Positions 38,312-49,666 of a DNA stretch of 64,000 nt are shown piece after piece (position 1 is the stretch's first letter; each line of letters starts with the position of its first letter). A program made the position numbers and the translations under genes. The notes under the pieces are model-generated. The model was not told the DNA's origin, did no database searches, and saw nothing but the letters and a program-made list of their open reading frames with translations. This DNA comes from Cladochytrium replicatum (lineage: Eukaryota > Chytridiomycota > Chytridiomycetes > Cladochytriales > Cladochytriaceae). The stretch spans positions 496,001 through 560,000 of the forward strand of contig JAHLKD010000014.1 in the NCBI GenBank assembly GCA_025526935.1, in the 5' to 3' direction.

Positions 38312-39667
38312 TTATGCGGCTTTTGCCAGCAATCCAGCGATGGATGCAAGCACCTTGAGTAGCTGCAAATGTTCGTCTGCACCGTCATTTAGCGATTTGT
38401 CAACAGCGCCAACAACTTGAGTGATAAGAGCTTTTGTTCGCTGGTTAATGATTTGGTTTGCTATGACCTTATCGTTAAGCTTAAAAAGAGTTAGATCAAG
38501 CAAAGAATTACTTGTACATCGGTTCAAGTATACCTGAAGCACTATCTGGCTAGCTGAATATCCAGACTTTACCACTTCTCTCGCAACAGATTCAAGATTT
38601 GAGAAGTTTTGAGATTGACAGGCGGAGAGGAGCACATCGATTGTGGCATCCGGAACGATCTATACAGACGTTACTTATGCCCAAACTGTGCCGTGAGGAG
38701 AAACTCACTCCCGCAATCTCCCCTATTCCAACCGATGTAATTGGATCCGGATGGAACAATCGGGCTGCACTCTGCAAGAACATGGTAGACTTTCTAAGGT
38801 CCCCTCCAGAAACTTTTGACAGCGCAGACAATGCCTGTGATCAATCATTTAAATTACAGACAGCGAGCTCGAAATACAAACACCTCACCGCCGGTTCAAT
38901 AAGAACGCCTTCCTGGTCACAAATATACTGAAGTTTTGCCATTACAGCACCGTCGTCAAGCGGCTTAAATCGGAATTTGGCACAGCGCGATGTCAGTGGC
39001 TCAATGATTCTACAATCAATTAGTCCGAAAAACGACATTTGTGAAAGTTGATTCAATCCTCACCGACTGATATAGTTGCATATCAAACAAAACCTTGTGA
39101 TTTTTGAGTAAGTCTCCATGGTTCTTCGCAGCGCCGTTTGTGCATCTACAGTCATAGAGTCCGCCTCATCAAGTATGATGATCTTGTAGGGAGGCCTGCA
39201 GGAAGTTAGCGAATAATGTCTAGTCAGAGCTGAGAACACGCACCCTTGCCCGCGTGAGAGGGTGGTTTTGGCAAACGTCTTCACTTTCTCCCGAACAATG
39301 TCTATTCCTCGCTCGTCCGAAGCATTCAACTCTAACACACGCCCACGCATGTTCTCTGGGCTGTAATTTTAAGAATAAAAAATGTTGGAAATGGAACGCA
39401 AGAGGACGTGGAGATTAACGAACCCATATAATTCCCTGGCCAGCGCGAGGATCGTCGAAGTTTTGCCAGTTCCTGGCGGGCCATAAAAAAGAAGGTGTGG
39501 CAGCTTCAAAATTGCGATGAAATTCGGGAATCGAGTTTTTAAAATGGCTTTACATCTTGAGACTCGAGCGATCTTTTTAGAACAGCAACCGCCTCTGCCT
39601 GAGCAGCAACGTCAGACAACTGTTTGGGTCGGTACTTCTCGATCCAGGGACTTGTTGAAGTTGCCAT
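38312..39667 (-). CDS. RFC4: Replication factor C small subunit (RFC4-type)
   Basis: AAA+ clamp-loader subunit that opens and loads PCNA. It starts [20 protein letters not shown] at 39667. It then reads [30 protein letters not shown] (Walker A near 39470), [35 protein letters not shown] (Walker B near 39165), [39 protein letters not shown] (SRC arginine finger) and [12 protein letters not shown], with a C-terminal collar domain ending LLAKAA. The acidic Walker B and SRC motif mark an active small subunit. LKRSLE and the EPLTSRC context match human RFC4/yeast Rfc2 better than the other subunits. Several GT-AG introns. It is divergent from the THADA gene, with a 37-bp gap between ATGs. Confidence 0.94.
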
Positions 39668-39704
39668 TCTTGGATGGCAACGCCACAGCCTACTCTGTGA
39701 GAAA
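39668..39704. promoter_or_regulatory. Minimal divergent spacer between RFC4 and THADA/TRM732 starts
   Basis: The two start codons (39667 minus, 39705 plus) are 37 bp apart. There is no room for two separate promoters, so transcription starts must lie inside the opposite gene or in this shared element. Confidence 0.55.
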
Positions 39705-42700
39705 ATGGAGCGGTTGGGTGATTTGGCCAGCTTTGAAAATGACGACAAAAACGTCTTGCAAAAATGGAAGAAGTTTGGTTAGTTGCAGGCAAGCGATGGA
39801 TTTATCAGGGCTTGATATTGTTTAACAGCTCGACAATTCGATCCCAGCAAAGCAGATGCTGAGTTCTTAAATATGCTCGTTGAAGTCTGCGTGAACAGGC
39901 TCTTTTCGCACTGCGATATCGCAACTCGTCACGTTGTTTTGCAGATTTGCTCAAAGGTCTCTTCTGTTGATGGGATAGCTGGAGTATTGGAATCGTTATT
40001 GGAAGCAGAACTTCTTGCCTTTGCAGATGAAATGGAGCATGGATCACTGTCAGAGGGCAGGACTTCACTACTCTGTAATGTGCTCCTATGTCTTATTAAC
40101 GGACCCATGTCAGAGCACCTGAAGGATACAACAATGACCACCTTGTTGGAAAAGATTACTGCACGCGCGAAAAGAGAAGTCGAGCTCTTTAAGGCACCGA
40201 ATTTCGATGCCTCGCAGTTCCCTTGGATATCATTCCACCATTTGATCAAAGGACTACCCCCCATTTTCAGCAAATTCCAACAGCTCTCAGATACGCTATT
40301 TTTCGACCTTGCAGACTTCTGCCTTCCACTTTGTTTCAACCGGTTAACACCAAAAGATACGCAATGTGTAGCAGGACTGATCATCTGTGCTGCGGCAAAG
40401 CTATTTGGCCAAAGCGAATCACTGTCATTGATCTTGCGCTCGAACTTGATTTTCGGCGAGACTGGATCGGAAGAGAACTACAGCAAAATTTTTGAATTGA
40501 ATGCTCGCATATCCAGAAAGGACTGGCAGGATCCTGAGTATCACATTGGTGAGCTTGCACTTTGCCGCGGGATGATCTGTGTGTATTCCGCAGAGGAGCT
40601 CGCTCTGAGCCCTCTCGAATCACGAAGTATTCTTGAGGCACTCCTCAACAGAGTTTGGTGGATTTGTGACAACGCACAAATGGCGGCAGCTCGCGCAATG
40701 GGATTTGAGGTTCTGAAGTTGGCGCTTGCGTTACTTCGGAAGATGTATTCGGAAAAGGATATTCTGCGGCTTCGAGAGGACTACTTCTCCATTGTTCTTT
40801 CCGAGAAGACGTTCAGAAAATGTTTTGCTTATGTAATTAATGGATGGTACGTTGGCGATAAATATGCCTACATATTCCGAGCTAATGGTGCAGCTTCCAG
40901 GGAAGATCCGTTTGAAGCTATTCAGCAAAAGGTGCGGTCGAGTTTTTAAATTTTGCAGCGGTCAACCGTTTTTGACTGTAATTCTCACATCACCTCCTTC
41001 TTAGCTTAAGGAAGTATTTGCTGAAGTCCTTGCGGTCGGAGCTGCCCTCAATATGAAGTTTGCCGATAGTTCGGACTCTTTCATCGTCTTTGCCCTTAAC
41101 AATATCATTGAAATTGACTGGTACAGAAAGGTCGGCCTGGTTTGTCCAATGTCTATGCACTGTACTAACACCTGGTCAGGTCAAGTATGACCTTCTTTCC
41201 TTTTGCGTTGATTTTGTTGCATCCGAGGTTATACTTCAAAAATGTCCACAGCTAGTAGCGAAATGCCTCGAAGTGGGAAAGTAGGGAACCTATTCTGCTG
41301 GTTATAGTTCGAATTAACTGTTTCCTGTTTAGGGAGCCAGTGATGCGCCAACGTGTTAATCACTTTTTGGTTCGGTATCTCAGGAAACATTACAAGGAAA
41401 ATCCTCGCCAGAACCAGGTTTGTAAGGTCGATTCTTCAAAAATGTTTCTTTAAGTTGCGATAAATTACAGTGTGAGTGGTGGATTTCTCCTCTGTGTGAA
41501 TCATTGGCCAATAGCAGCATATTGGCACGTCGTCTGGCCTCTGATATAGTGCGTGAGCTGGTTTCACCTGGCTCAAATTCTCTTATATTTTTATTGTGGG
41601 ATGGTACGTCCTAATAGGAGCTTTCAACTTGTCGCTAAAGTGAAAGTAGAGCTCAACCAAAACAGGGAGAAATATGGTCATAACACAATCTATGGGCTGA
41701 TTTCTGTGATGAAGAGCGCCCAGGTTTCAGGAATCGCAGTAAATAATGGTTCGTGAGGCGCTTTTTGTCAACTGGATATTCCTAAATGTTCGTTTCTCCA
41801 GCTTTGATGGAATCAGCTCAACGCGATGGGATCTATCATCTTGATATGAACGTCAGAGTAGAAGTATTTACAATGCTTTGCGAGTCTGCAAAGGCAACCT
41901 CAGAACCAACAGATTCGGATTTGAGTTTGGTCAAAGATTTCTTGATTGAAAACAATGCGATTCAGGATCCGGACTTTCGACAGAGAATGTGAGTTCGAGC
42001 CACTCTAGTAGGCGGTCGCTTATCTTTTCGAAGTCAAAGTACCTTCAAAAAACTTTTGAGTCGTTTACGGCGGACAATGTATGGAAACTGGAGAGATATC
42101 CACACAAGACAGGGTCGTATGGAGAAAACAGAGCTCTCAAGAGACAAGCGCAAAGCAGTTGAAGATGAGATTGTGGGTATAAGAGCTCGCCTGCAATTAA
42201 AAATCGATTTCTTCAAATGGCTCAACAGCTTTCTGGTGGGGATTCAATGATATGGAATAACTTGCTTGCTGAGTCGTTCGTTACCCTTCAGATTTCTGCG
42301 ATGTTTCCCGGCTCTGCTTTCCGGAGAGTGGTAACAAATATTATGCTTTTCGCAGCAGTCATTGAGTCAGAGGAAATGGAAGTGGATGTAAATTTGAAGG
42401 TGGACATCAGCTGGATTGAACAATCAGTAACCATCCGAACCCCGGCAGCATTACAAGCGTTACTTGTTTGCCTGATGGATGATCTGTATGATTCCAACCG
42501 TAAGTCTATTGCAGAATTGCTGTTCAAGTTTTCCTCGGAGCTCTTCCAACTTGAATACGGAACAATTCAAATGTTGGTGTCGTCATGTATGAGCAGGGTA
42601 TTGTAATGTTTCAACACTAAAAGCAACTACTAACTCCTTCTTAGCTGGAAGGAATGAAGTTCAGCGATTCCGACCAAGCTTCATTGATGCTCCGGCTTCT

Positions 42701-45700
42701 ACATACAAAGTGCATGTTTAATCGGGGTCAGGGATCTCAGTTGATAGATCAGAATCTATATTATCGGGGTCAGTAAGCTTTCGATTTGCCGACTATGACC
42801 GAGACTGACGTCGTTTTATGCCAGAGGACCTATCTGAATCTATTTTGAGCAAAATCAAGATGAACATACAGGATGCTGAAGGGAATGTTCATAAGCTCGC
42901 ATATCACTATCCTGTGCACGGTCACTTCTTAGCATTGCGGTACTGGTCAAATAACTCCTTTGCATCATGGTTCTAATTGTCTCGCTGATAAAGTGAGATT
43001 CTTATGGAATCGAAACAAATACTGTTTTCCGTAAATTCAGCAGGCGACCTTGTTCGGATTGTAGTGAATGCCTGCGCAATTGTTCAAGACGTTCTTGCGC
43101 ATGAATCCCCAGGTCAGTGTACTCTGGGCCAACTAGCTTGTGTTTCCTCAATTTTGTCCAATTTCAATTTGCTCGAAACGATTCAGAGGGCAATCTCCCT
43201 TCAGAATCGATTGATTTTGAGATTGAACCAGAGAAAGGGCCAGCTAACCAGGTCATCCTCAATCAATCTTTTCGCACGGCGAAAGCTTCGACTTCCTTCC
43301 TTGTAGCAGCTTTGTCGTCGTTTGCATCAAACACAGAAGCTCAAGACTTGGACAAACTATGCAAAGTTGTCCAAGAAGCTGGCGAACTATTTGAACGATT
43401 ACTCACAACAGTAAGATTCACATACGATATACATAACATCGTTCGTAAAGAAATTTTACGAAGGTTCGACACAGAGGGGCTTTCTCTGCACTAGGCGAGA
43501 ACTTCGCGCTCCTGGTTGAAGTGTTAGGAACATCTCATGTTCCAGAACTCCGAACGTTCCCAAGCCAATGGCTGGAGTTCTATCTTGATGCTGTTGAATC
43601 AAAACAGGTTTCAATCACGAGGAGGAGTGCAGGTAAAGCAAAACTTTGATCACAAAGCGGCAGTTGGCACATGATTGATTCACTCAACAGGTTTGCCACT
43701 TGCAATAACCGCGATTGCGAAGGTTCCCACAGTGTCCCAACGAATGATTGTCGACAAAATTCTTCGAAGACTCTTCACAGTTGCAGAGTCCGAGCTTCCT
43801 GGCAACAATCAAGAGATTCTAAACCTCCCACAGGTATTTCTGGTGTAGTAACTCAATGAAATCGTGATTGAATGGTCATTCATTCAGGTTCACGCAAGCA
43901 ATACCTTGAGGTGTGTTTTATTTCTTGCAATGATCCTCCAGTATGTGATGCGGTAGTTAAACAGGACTATGCTCCAAGATGCTCAAGTTGCGGCTGATGT
44001 CCAAGATCGTTATGGCGATGCGTTAATTTTAGCCATCAAGTCATTTTCCTCACCAGTGTATGTGAAATCTAGTGATAAGATCTCTAATCTGAGTTGAAAT
44101 CCTAGCTTTCCGATACGAAACTGTGCGGCAATGATGTTTTCATCACTCATGACGAAGATTGTTGGCGTGAAGGTAAATGGTAATCCAGGGTGATCACGAT
44201 CTGTCTAATTAGCGTCGTAGAGTCGTACATCTGCTGAACACGCAGTAAAAGGGATTACAGTGTGAGTTGTAACATACACATAGAAAGTATATTCCATAAT
44301 GTCCATCTCAGTCAGGAGCTGTTTGCACGGAGCCCAACGCTCTATCATTTCCTTTTGGGTGAACTTCGGTCTTGTGTTTCGAGGCTTCGAATGGGAGATG
44401 TCCATCCCAGTCTTTACCCAATATTGATCATTCTTGCGCGATGTAATTCAGATGTAACCAACTGCCACTGTCAATCTAACTGTTATATTAGTGCAGCCTG
44501 CCCTTGTGAGCAACCACCATGGTGCTTACGACTTGAATCCTTTCGCTGAATTGGTCGAGCAATGTGCGGGATCATCGATTTATCATGCGCGCGATATGGC
44601 AGCCAAGGCAATTGTCCCACTGATTGCTGTGGATAAGCTGGTGGACGCGATTAGAAAGCTGCTGTCAGTCAAGGATTACAACCAAAATGCAAATCATGGC
44701 CGGATCTTGGTCGTTCTCAGATTGCTCGAAAGTTCAGCGAGTAGCCTTTCCGAGCGTATAAGACAAGGTAGATCGAGAAATATATCTGGTCGTGCTCTGG
44801 CTGACTGGTCATATTATTGAAGACACTTTGCACAAGACGGCGGAATGCTTACTAATTTCGAATTTTTTGAAGCGTGCATCTGACTTGCCAGCTTCAGTGT
44901 ATTTGCGAATGGTGAATAATCAACTCTGCGGAAGGACTCCCAGGACCGCAGCGATGGATCAGGTCGTTTCTGATGCAGTCGCGTTTGCCCATGTTCGACT
45001 CAAGCGTCCCCCAAACCCTGCTCATATTGGCTCAATTGACCTTCGAAGGGAGTGTGCCTCGATTTGGTTGAACGTGATTGTGCACGGATACCACGATCAA
45101 AGCCTTGATCCGAAAATGCACAACGATCTGAGGGATCTTCTTTCAGCTTCCATCTTTGAGCTTCTCGCTGACCCGGTGTACGAAATTCAAGAAGTTGCTT
45201 TGGACATTCTCAGTGTACATCGTGAGCATTTAAGAAGTATCCTCGAAGGTGGCTCGATCATTGTACGCAGAGCTTGAATCGGGAACTTAATTGCATTACT
45301 CAATGTCAAGTTCACAGAATGTGTTAATCCGGCTGGTCTCAATGGATTACGGCGGGGCAGTTCAGGCAAAAGCTGCTGAAATTTTGCTGGACTCTGGCTC
45401 AATTGAAAGCTCAATGCTGGTTTATCTTCTTCCGTGGATTAATTCAGGGTCCCCAATGATTGCACAAGCGTATCTCCCACTAGTTGCGACGGCATTTGGA
45501 AAGGTATGGATATCAGATTCGAAGTTTATTTTTAGTGACGTTTGTTTAGAACGAGCTCGTGGGGGAGCAATTGAATGAATTTGTTGACAAGCTCAAGAGT
45601 TGGTCAAGTGCAAGCGATGTAAGAAGGATGGCGTTACATCGATTTTCATTATTGACGTCATTTGCGATTGCAGGCGATTGAAGTTAGACTTTCCGTTGTG

Positions 45701-46595
45701 GTCAGCATCGCAGCAGTACTGGGGAGAATGAACAAGCTGCAAATTGCAGTAGGCTCATCTCCCCAAGGACTTGAGCTTTTGTTCTTGCTTGACTCGATGC
45801 TCGACGACTCCGAGCCTGAAATTCGAGATAAAGCGGCCAGCGTTGTGATGGGGGTTCTTGGCACCAAGGCATGCACTAAACTTTACATGCAACTTTCAAC
45901 CACCGTTGATACTTGTTTACTTAGAATTCCGGTTCTGTGTCCAGTCGTCGAAGCCGCATGATATTGGCATCACATCTTGCCGTTATGTGTGCTTATAGTG
46001 TAGACACAGCGTGCCCCGTTTTCGAGCATGGATTACGCTTGCTCACAGCTTTAGATCCGTCGCATTTGGCTGGAGGTGCATTGTTTGAAAAGGAAGTGTT
46101 GAACATTTATCACGAAGGTATTTTTGTTCAAATAGCGTCTCCAATTTATGATCAAATTGCTACAACATCTCCACCTCAATAGATGTCGCAGATGCACAAG
46201 TGGGGCTATATCAGGTGGAGGTACTCATGGATGCTGTTCGTGAGAAACAAATCGAGTCGCAATTTTGTCAATCTCCAAAGGCCATAAAAATTCTTGAGAC
46301 TGCTCGCAGCAGAATTCAACAAAATCTTCGATTACTCAAGGCGGAACTAGCAGGGGTCCCAACAATATTTGAAACCTCGACCACTTTTGCTATTCGACAG
46401 AGCGCTATTCTATTCAACGATCTTATCGATTCTCAACTTAGCGGGATGAATGTGCTTCGGCTTTCCCAGGACGATCTTACACTCGTTCAACCCAAGTTCG
46501 GCCACCCTGTCTTATCACGCGAACAATCGCTCGACAAACATTACAATGCCATCCGATTTCTTTTTCCGGAGTTCAACCCATTTCAAAGAATGTAA
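39705..46595 (+). CDS. TRM732: THADA/Trm732-type HEAT-repeat protein (DUF2428)
   Basis: A very large, all-helical protein in many exons. It starts MERLGDLASFENDDKNVLQK (39705); a 51-nt phase-1 intron (39778-39828) leads to ARQFDPSKADAEFLNMLVEV. The diagnostic DUF2428 block spans about 43600-44350: ITRRSAGLPLAITAIAKVP, LPQVHASNTLRTMLQDAQVA, YGDALILAIKSFSSP, FPIRNCAAMMFSSLMTKIVG, ELFARSPTLYHFLLGEL. This wording matches human THADA and yeast Trm732. In yeast, Trm732 partners the methyltransferase Trm7 for 2'-O-methylation of tRNA position 32 (family knowledge); metazoan THADA has also been tied to SERCA, a link that is interesting here but not shown by sequence. HEAT-like helices continue (VYEIQEVALDILSVHREHLR, ALDPSHLAGGALFEKEVLNI) to the stop at 46593-46595. 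Exact splice sites were not all resolved. Confidence 0.88.
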
Positions 46596-46639
46596 TATTC
46601 ACAAATCCAAAAATTGAATACAGACTCCATTTACAAACT

Positions 46640-48870
46640 TGACTGCGACTGACAAGTAACCATCCTTGGAATTCCATTGCAAGTACAAAATCACCGATCT
46701 TGACGTTGCCATTCCCATAGAGAGACATATTGGTTGGCTACAAGAACATTTATAAAAACCACAGATACGATCGTGCTGTTTTTGTCACCTTTAGATCATC
46801 TCCTGTACCTTCTAATATCTGTCTGAAGAGTCTCCATGCCTTCAAGAAGTCATTTATATGTGAATGATGTATGTCGGCCATCTGGTCACCTCCTCCTCAT
46901 CTAGCCCCATCTGGATCACATCAGCAAGTGTTTTGTTCTCGCAGTACTCCATTTGAATGTACAGCACAGCTGTTGAGTATCGGAATAATTCCGTGACGAG
47001 ACTGGGGACCTCTTCGACATCGAAATTAGATAGGAGCTGTCACGAGAAGTAAGCCAGTCTGATTCGCCATGCGGGTCAGTTTAGTCGTCATCTTCTACTT
47101 CGCTGATCCCGTCCGCCTCTTCGTCGCTGCTGTCAATGTCCATTTGGGTAGGAGATCCATCAACCTCCTCTAACCAGGCCCGATAATAGCGTACCACGAA
47201 TGAATGTTGCAAGCGCGAGATCTTCTGAACTTCTCTCAAAATGCGATGACTGCTATTGCGTCCAATAGAATTCTCGTAACTGCATAGAATCTTCCGTCCA
47301 CCTTGTTTCGAACTTGAACGGGCTTGATAAGAAATAATATTGACTTTTGGCGTTTTCAATAGCTTACCTTTCACCACTGCACCAAAACGTTTGCCCAAAA
47401 ACTCGATTTCGTCAAAGTTGGCGCGAAATTGTGAATGGGTTGAGGCGGAAAAATCGAATAATTACCTTGTGAACACCTCATCACTACTTAGTAGATGTGC
47501 TTGTGACGTTGCCTCCACTATTTTCAGGTCTTGAGTGGTATATGTATCTGTCTCTGGAGTGACACAGGTGTAGCAAATGAGGCATCTCAAAACAAAGTGG
47601 ATGGGTGGGTACACTTTTTGGTGTTGAAACCAAACGGGAGCTCATATCACTCCATGGGCAATCGCAGAAATCAAACCGCAGAAACGTACCGTTATGTGAC
47701 TTCTCCAATGGATGCAAAAAGTGAACACCGCTACGAGTCACCGTGCGCACTTCCGGAATACACCGTATAACTCCCCGGATCTTCGCAACAAAGATCGCAT
47801 GCTTCCTCCTCTGCAAAAATTCCATCGGGAGTTGGATGACAACTCCGCTATTCGACACTCGCTGAACTATGGCATCATAAACAGACTGAATGTTTGGGTG
47901 GTATAATTCTTTCATCACCTCCACCAGTCCGTCCAGGGTAATCCATTGCTACTCGCATTATAATGGTTGTTTGAGCGGATTTCCTTCACGATGAATGAAG
48001 ATTCACAATTATCATGTCCGTATGGCTAACCGGTTTCGCAAGGTAGAATTGATACGAGTCCTGAGAAGAAAAAATGAGCAAATGAGTGTTCTCAATAGTT
48101 CTTAATGTTACCCCTTTTGTATGTGAGTAACTTCTTAACGTTGTCGATGCTACTCGCCTAAAGTAGTTTTGATCAGAAAGTTAATCTGATTTTATCACAT
48201 ACACAACCTTCCGAGCTGAGTTTGAAGATCCTCCGATGCCAAGAAAAGCAGGGAGCTTATGTCTTTTGAAAGTTCATCCTCGACCTCCCTTTTCCGCTCC
48301 AATTGTTCGGCCTCTGTATCGATCTCTGCTTTATGCAGCTCTTCTTTTATACGCTCCTCTTCTTCGCGCTTCTCTTCATCTTGTCAGGTCAACATCTGTT
48401 GAACCTGAGCCTGGTGTACCCCACGTATTGCACTATTCCTTTGCGTCAGCCGTTCTCTAATAAGTCTCTCCAGCGTAAAGATCATCTCCTGCCCCTTTGA
48501 CGCAGTAGCGGTCGATACCAGCATTGCCTTTTGCGAGTTCAGCTGGTGGTCGGAAAGATCTTTGACCTTCTCAAGGCGCAGGAAAGGAACTTGGCGAGGA
48601 TATGAGTATATGTGGTTGGAAGCCTGATATTGATTATGCTTGAATATCACCAATCTAGCAACATTGCACCAACCCTAACATGCAAAATGACGGAGACGAG
48701 TTGTTGAAATCCTTCTGAATCTGCCGAAAGGTGGAGTTTGAAGCCATGTTCTTTCACTGAAACTTTCCAAACTGTTGATGGTGTGACCTCTTCTTCCTTA
48801 AAATAGTCCTGAAGATTGAAACCGATCTCATGTCCTTATTTAGAGAATGCTCGGACTACCATGTATATAT
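46640..48870 (-). pseudogene. GCN2: GCN2-like eIF2alpha kinase pseudogene (RWD, pseudokinase and kinase remnants)
   Basis: Read on the minus strand, the pieces follow GCN2 order. First is an RWD domain: FKEEEVTPSTVWKVSVKEHG, LVSVILH, joined by an intron to YPRQVPFLRLEKVKDLSDHQ, then QEMIFTLERLIRERL (48870-48400). A basic/acidic linker follows. A pseudokinase-like piece has LYHPNIQSVYDAIVQR (about 47890). The kinase N-lobe (about 47420-47150) has FDEIEFLGKRFGAVVK, VRNKVDGRFYAV and REVQKISRLQHSFVVRYYRA. Finally come VLYIQMEYCENKTLADVIQ, WRLFRQILEG and NGNVKIGDFVLAME. Damage: a frameshift in the N-lobe near 47270, stops downstream, no HRDLKPxN catalytic loop, and DFG changed to DFV (46684-46692). 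The HisRS-like and C-terminal domains are absent; THADA ends directly beyond. Intact GCN2 would phosphorylate eIF2alpha in amino-acid starvation; this copy cannot. Confidence 0.8.
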
Positions 48871-49666
48871 TTCCTGTTTGATCTATTGAGCAGATTCTGG
48901 ACGAACATTTTTGCATGTGATCGCACCTTAGTGCCTCCACTTCTTCACCCTCAGTTTCCAACGTGAGTTGTTAGAGACCACACGTGAGCTGTCACAAACT
49001 GGCGAGAAATGCCCTGTTGTTGTATTAAAACACAATGTATTTATCATAAGCGAAAGAACTTTGAATTTGTTTGCAGAGTGCGATTACTCGCAACGGTTCC
49101 CCGCATGCCCAAATCTTAAATACCGCCCGTGATACCAAGTCGTTCCCAAATCGCCAAAATATGGGTACTATGTAGTAACCATTGCCCGTGCCCCATCTAT
49201 TCCTCTTGCTTTAACGTCTTCGGATCCGACATGTGTGCAGTGCTGTTAATCGGAAAGACTTTCATAAGCTGGAATTCAAATTCTTCGAAAAACACTCACC
49301 CTAAACGTTCCTTGAACCGGCTCTCCTATAACAACTTTGTTTGCGGCCACAAGTTTACGAATATCTTGCTTCTTTCTCAATCCCGATGACTTCGTGGCTA
49401 TTTTCGAAGGGATATTTTGACGTTAATTGTGGTTTATCAATGCAAGACATCGTTACTACTTACACTTTCCATCAGTTCCTTTCGCATCTTGCCTTCGCAT
49501 TGGCTCGACGACCGCAGAGCGCACGTTTCCCATCTCAACGTCAATTTGGGATTCGTGGACACGTGATCTAGGCACACAGCTGGTTGACATATGTATTGCT
49601 CTATCACAACCACGCATGTTGGTTGATTAAATAATCATGAAAAATCACCCCGAACATTTAAGGTGT
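48871..49666. other. Intergenic stretch, no gene recognised
   Basis: Region upstream of the GCN2 remnant and beyond the PDXDC1-like stop. Short frames on the plus strand (for example 49129-49389) have no domain content. I see no RNA gene. Confidence 0.4.

Noticed and set aside
39705-46595. Tubulin cofactor D or a generic HEAT scaffold
   Set aside because: The RRSAGLP...HASNTLR...FPIRN block is the DUF2428 signature of THADA/Trm732.
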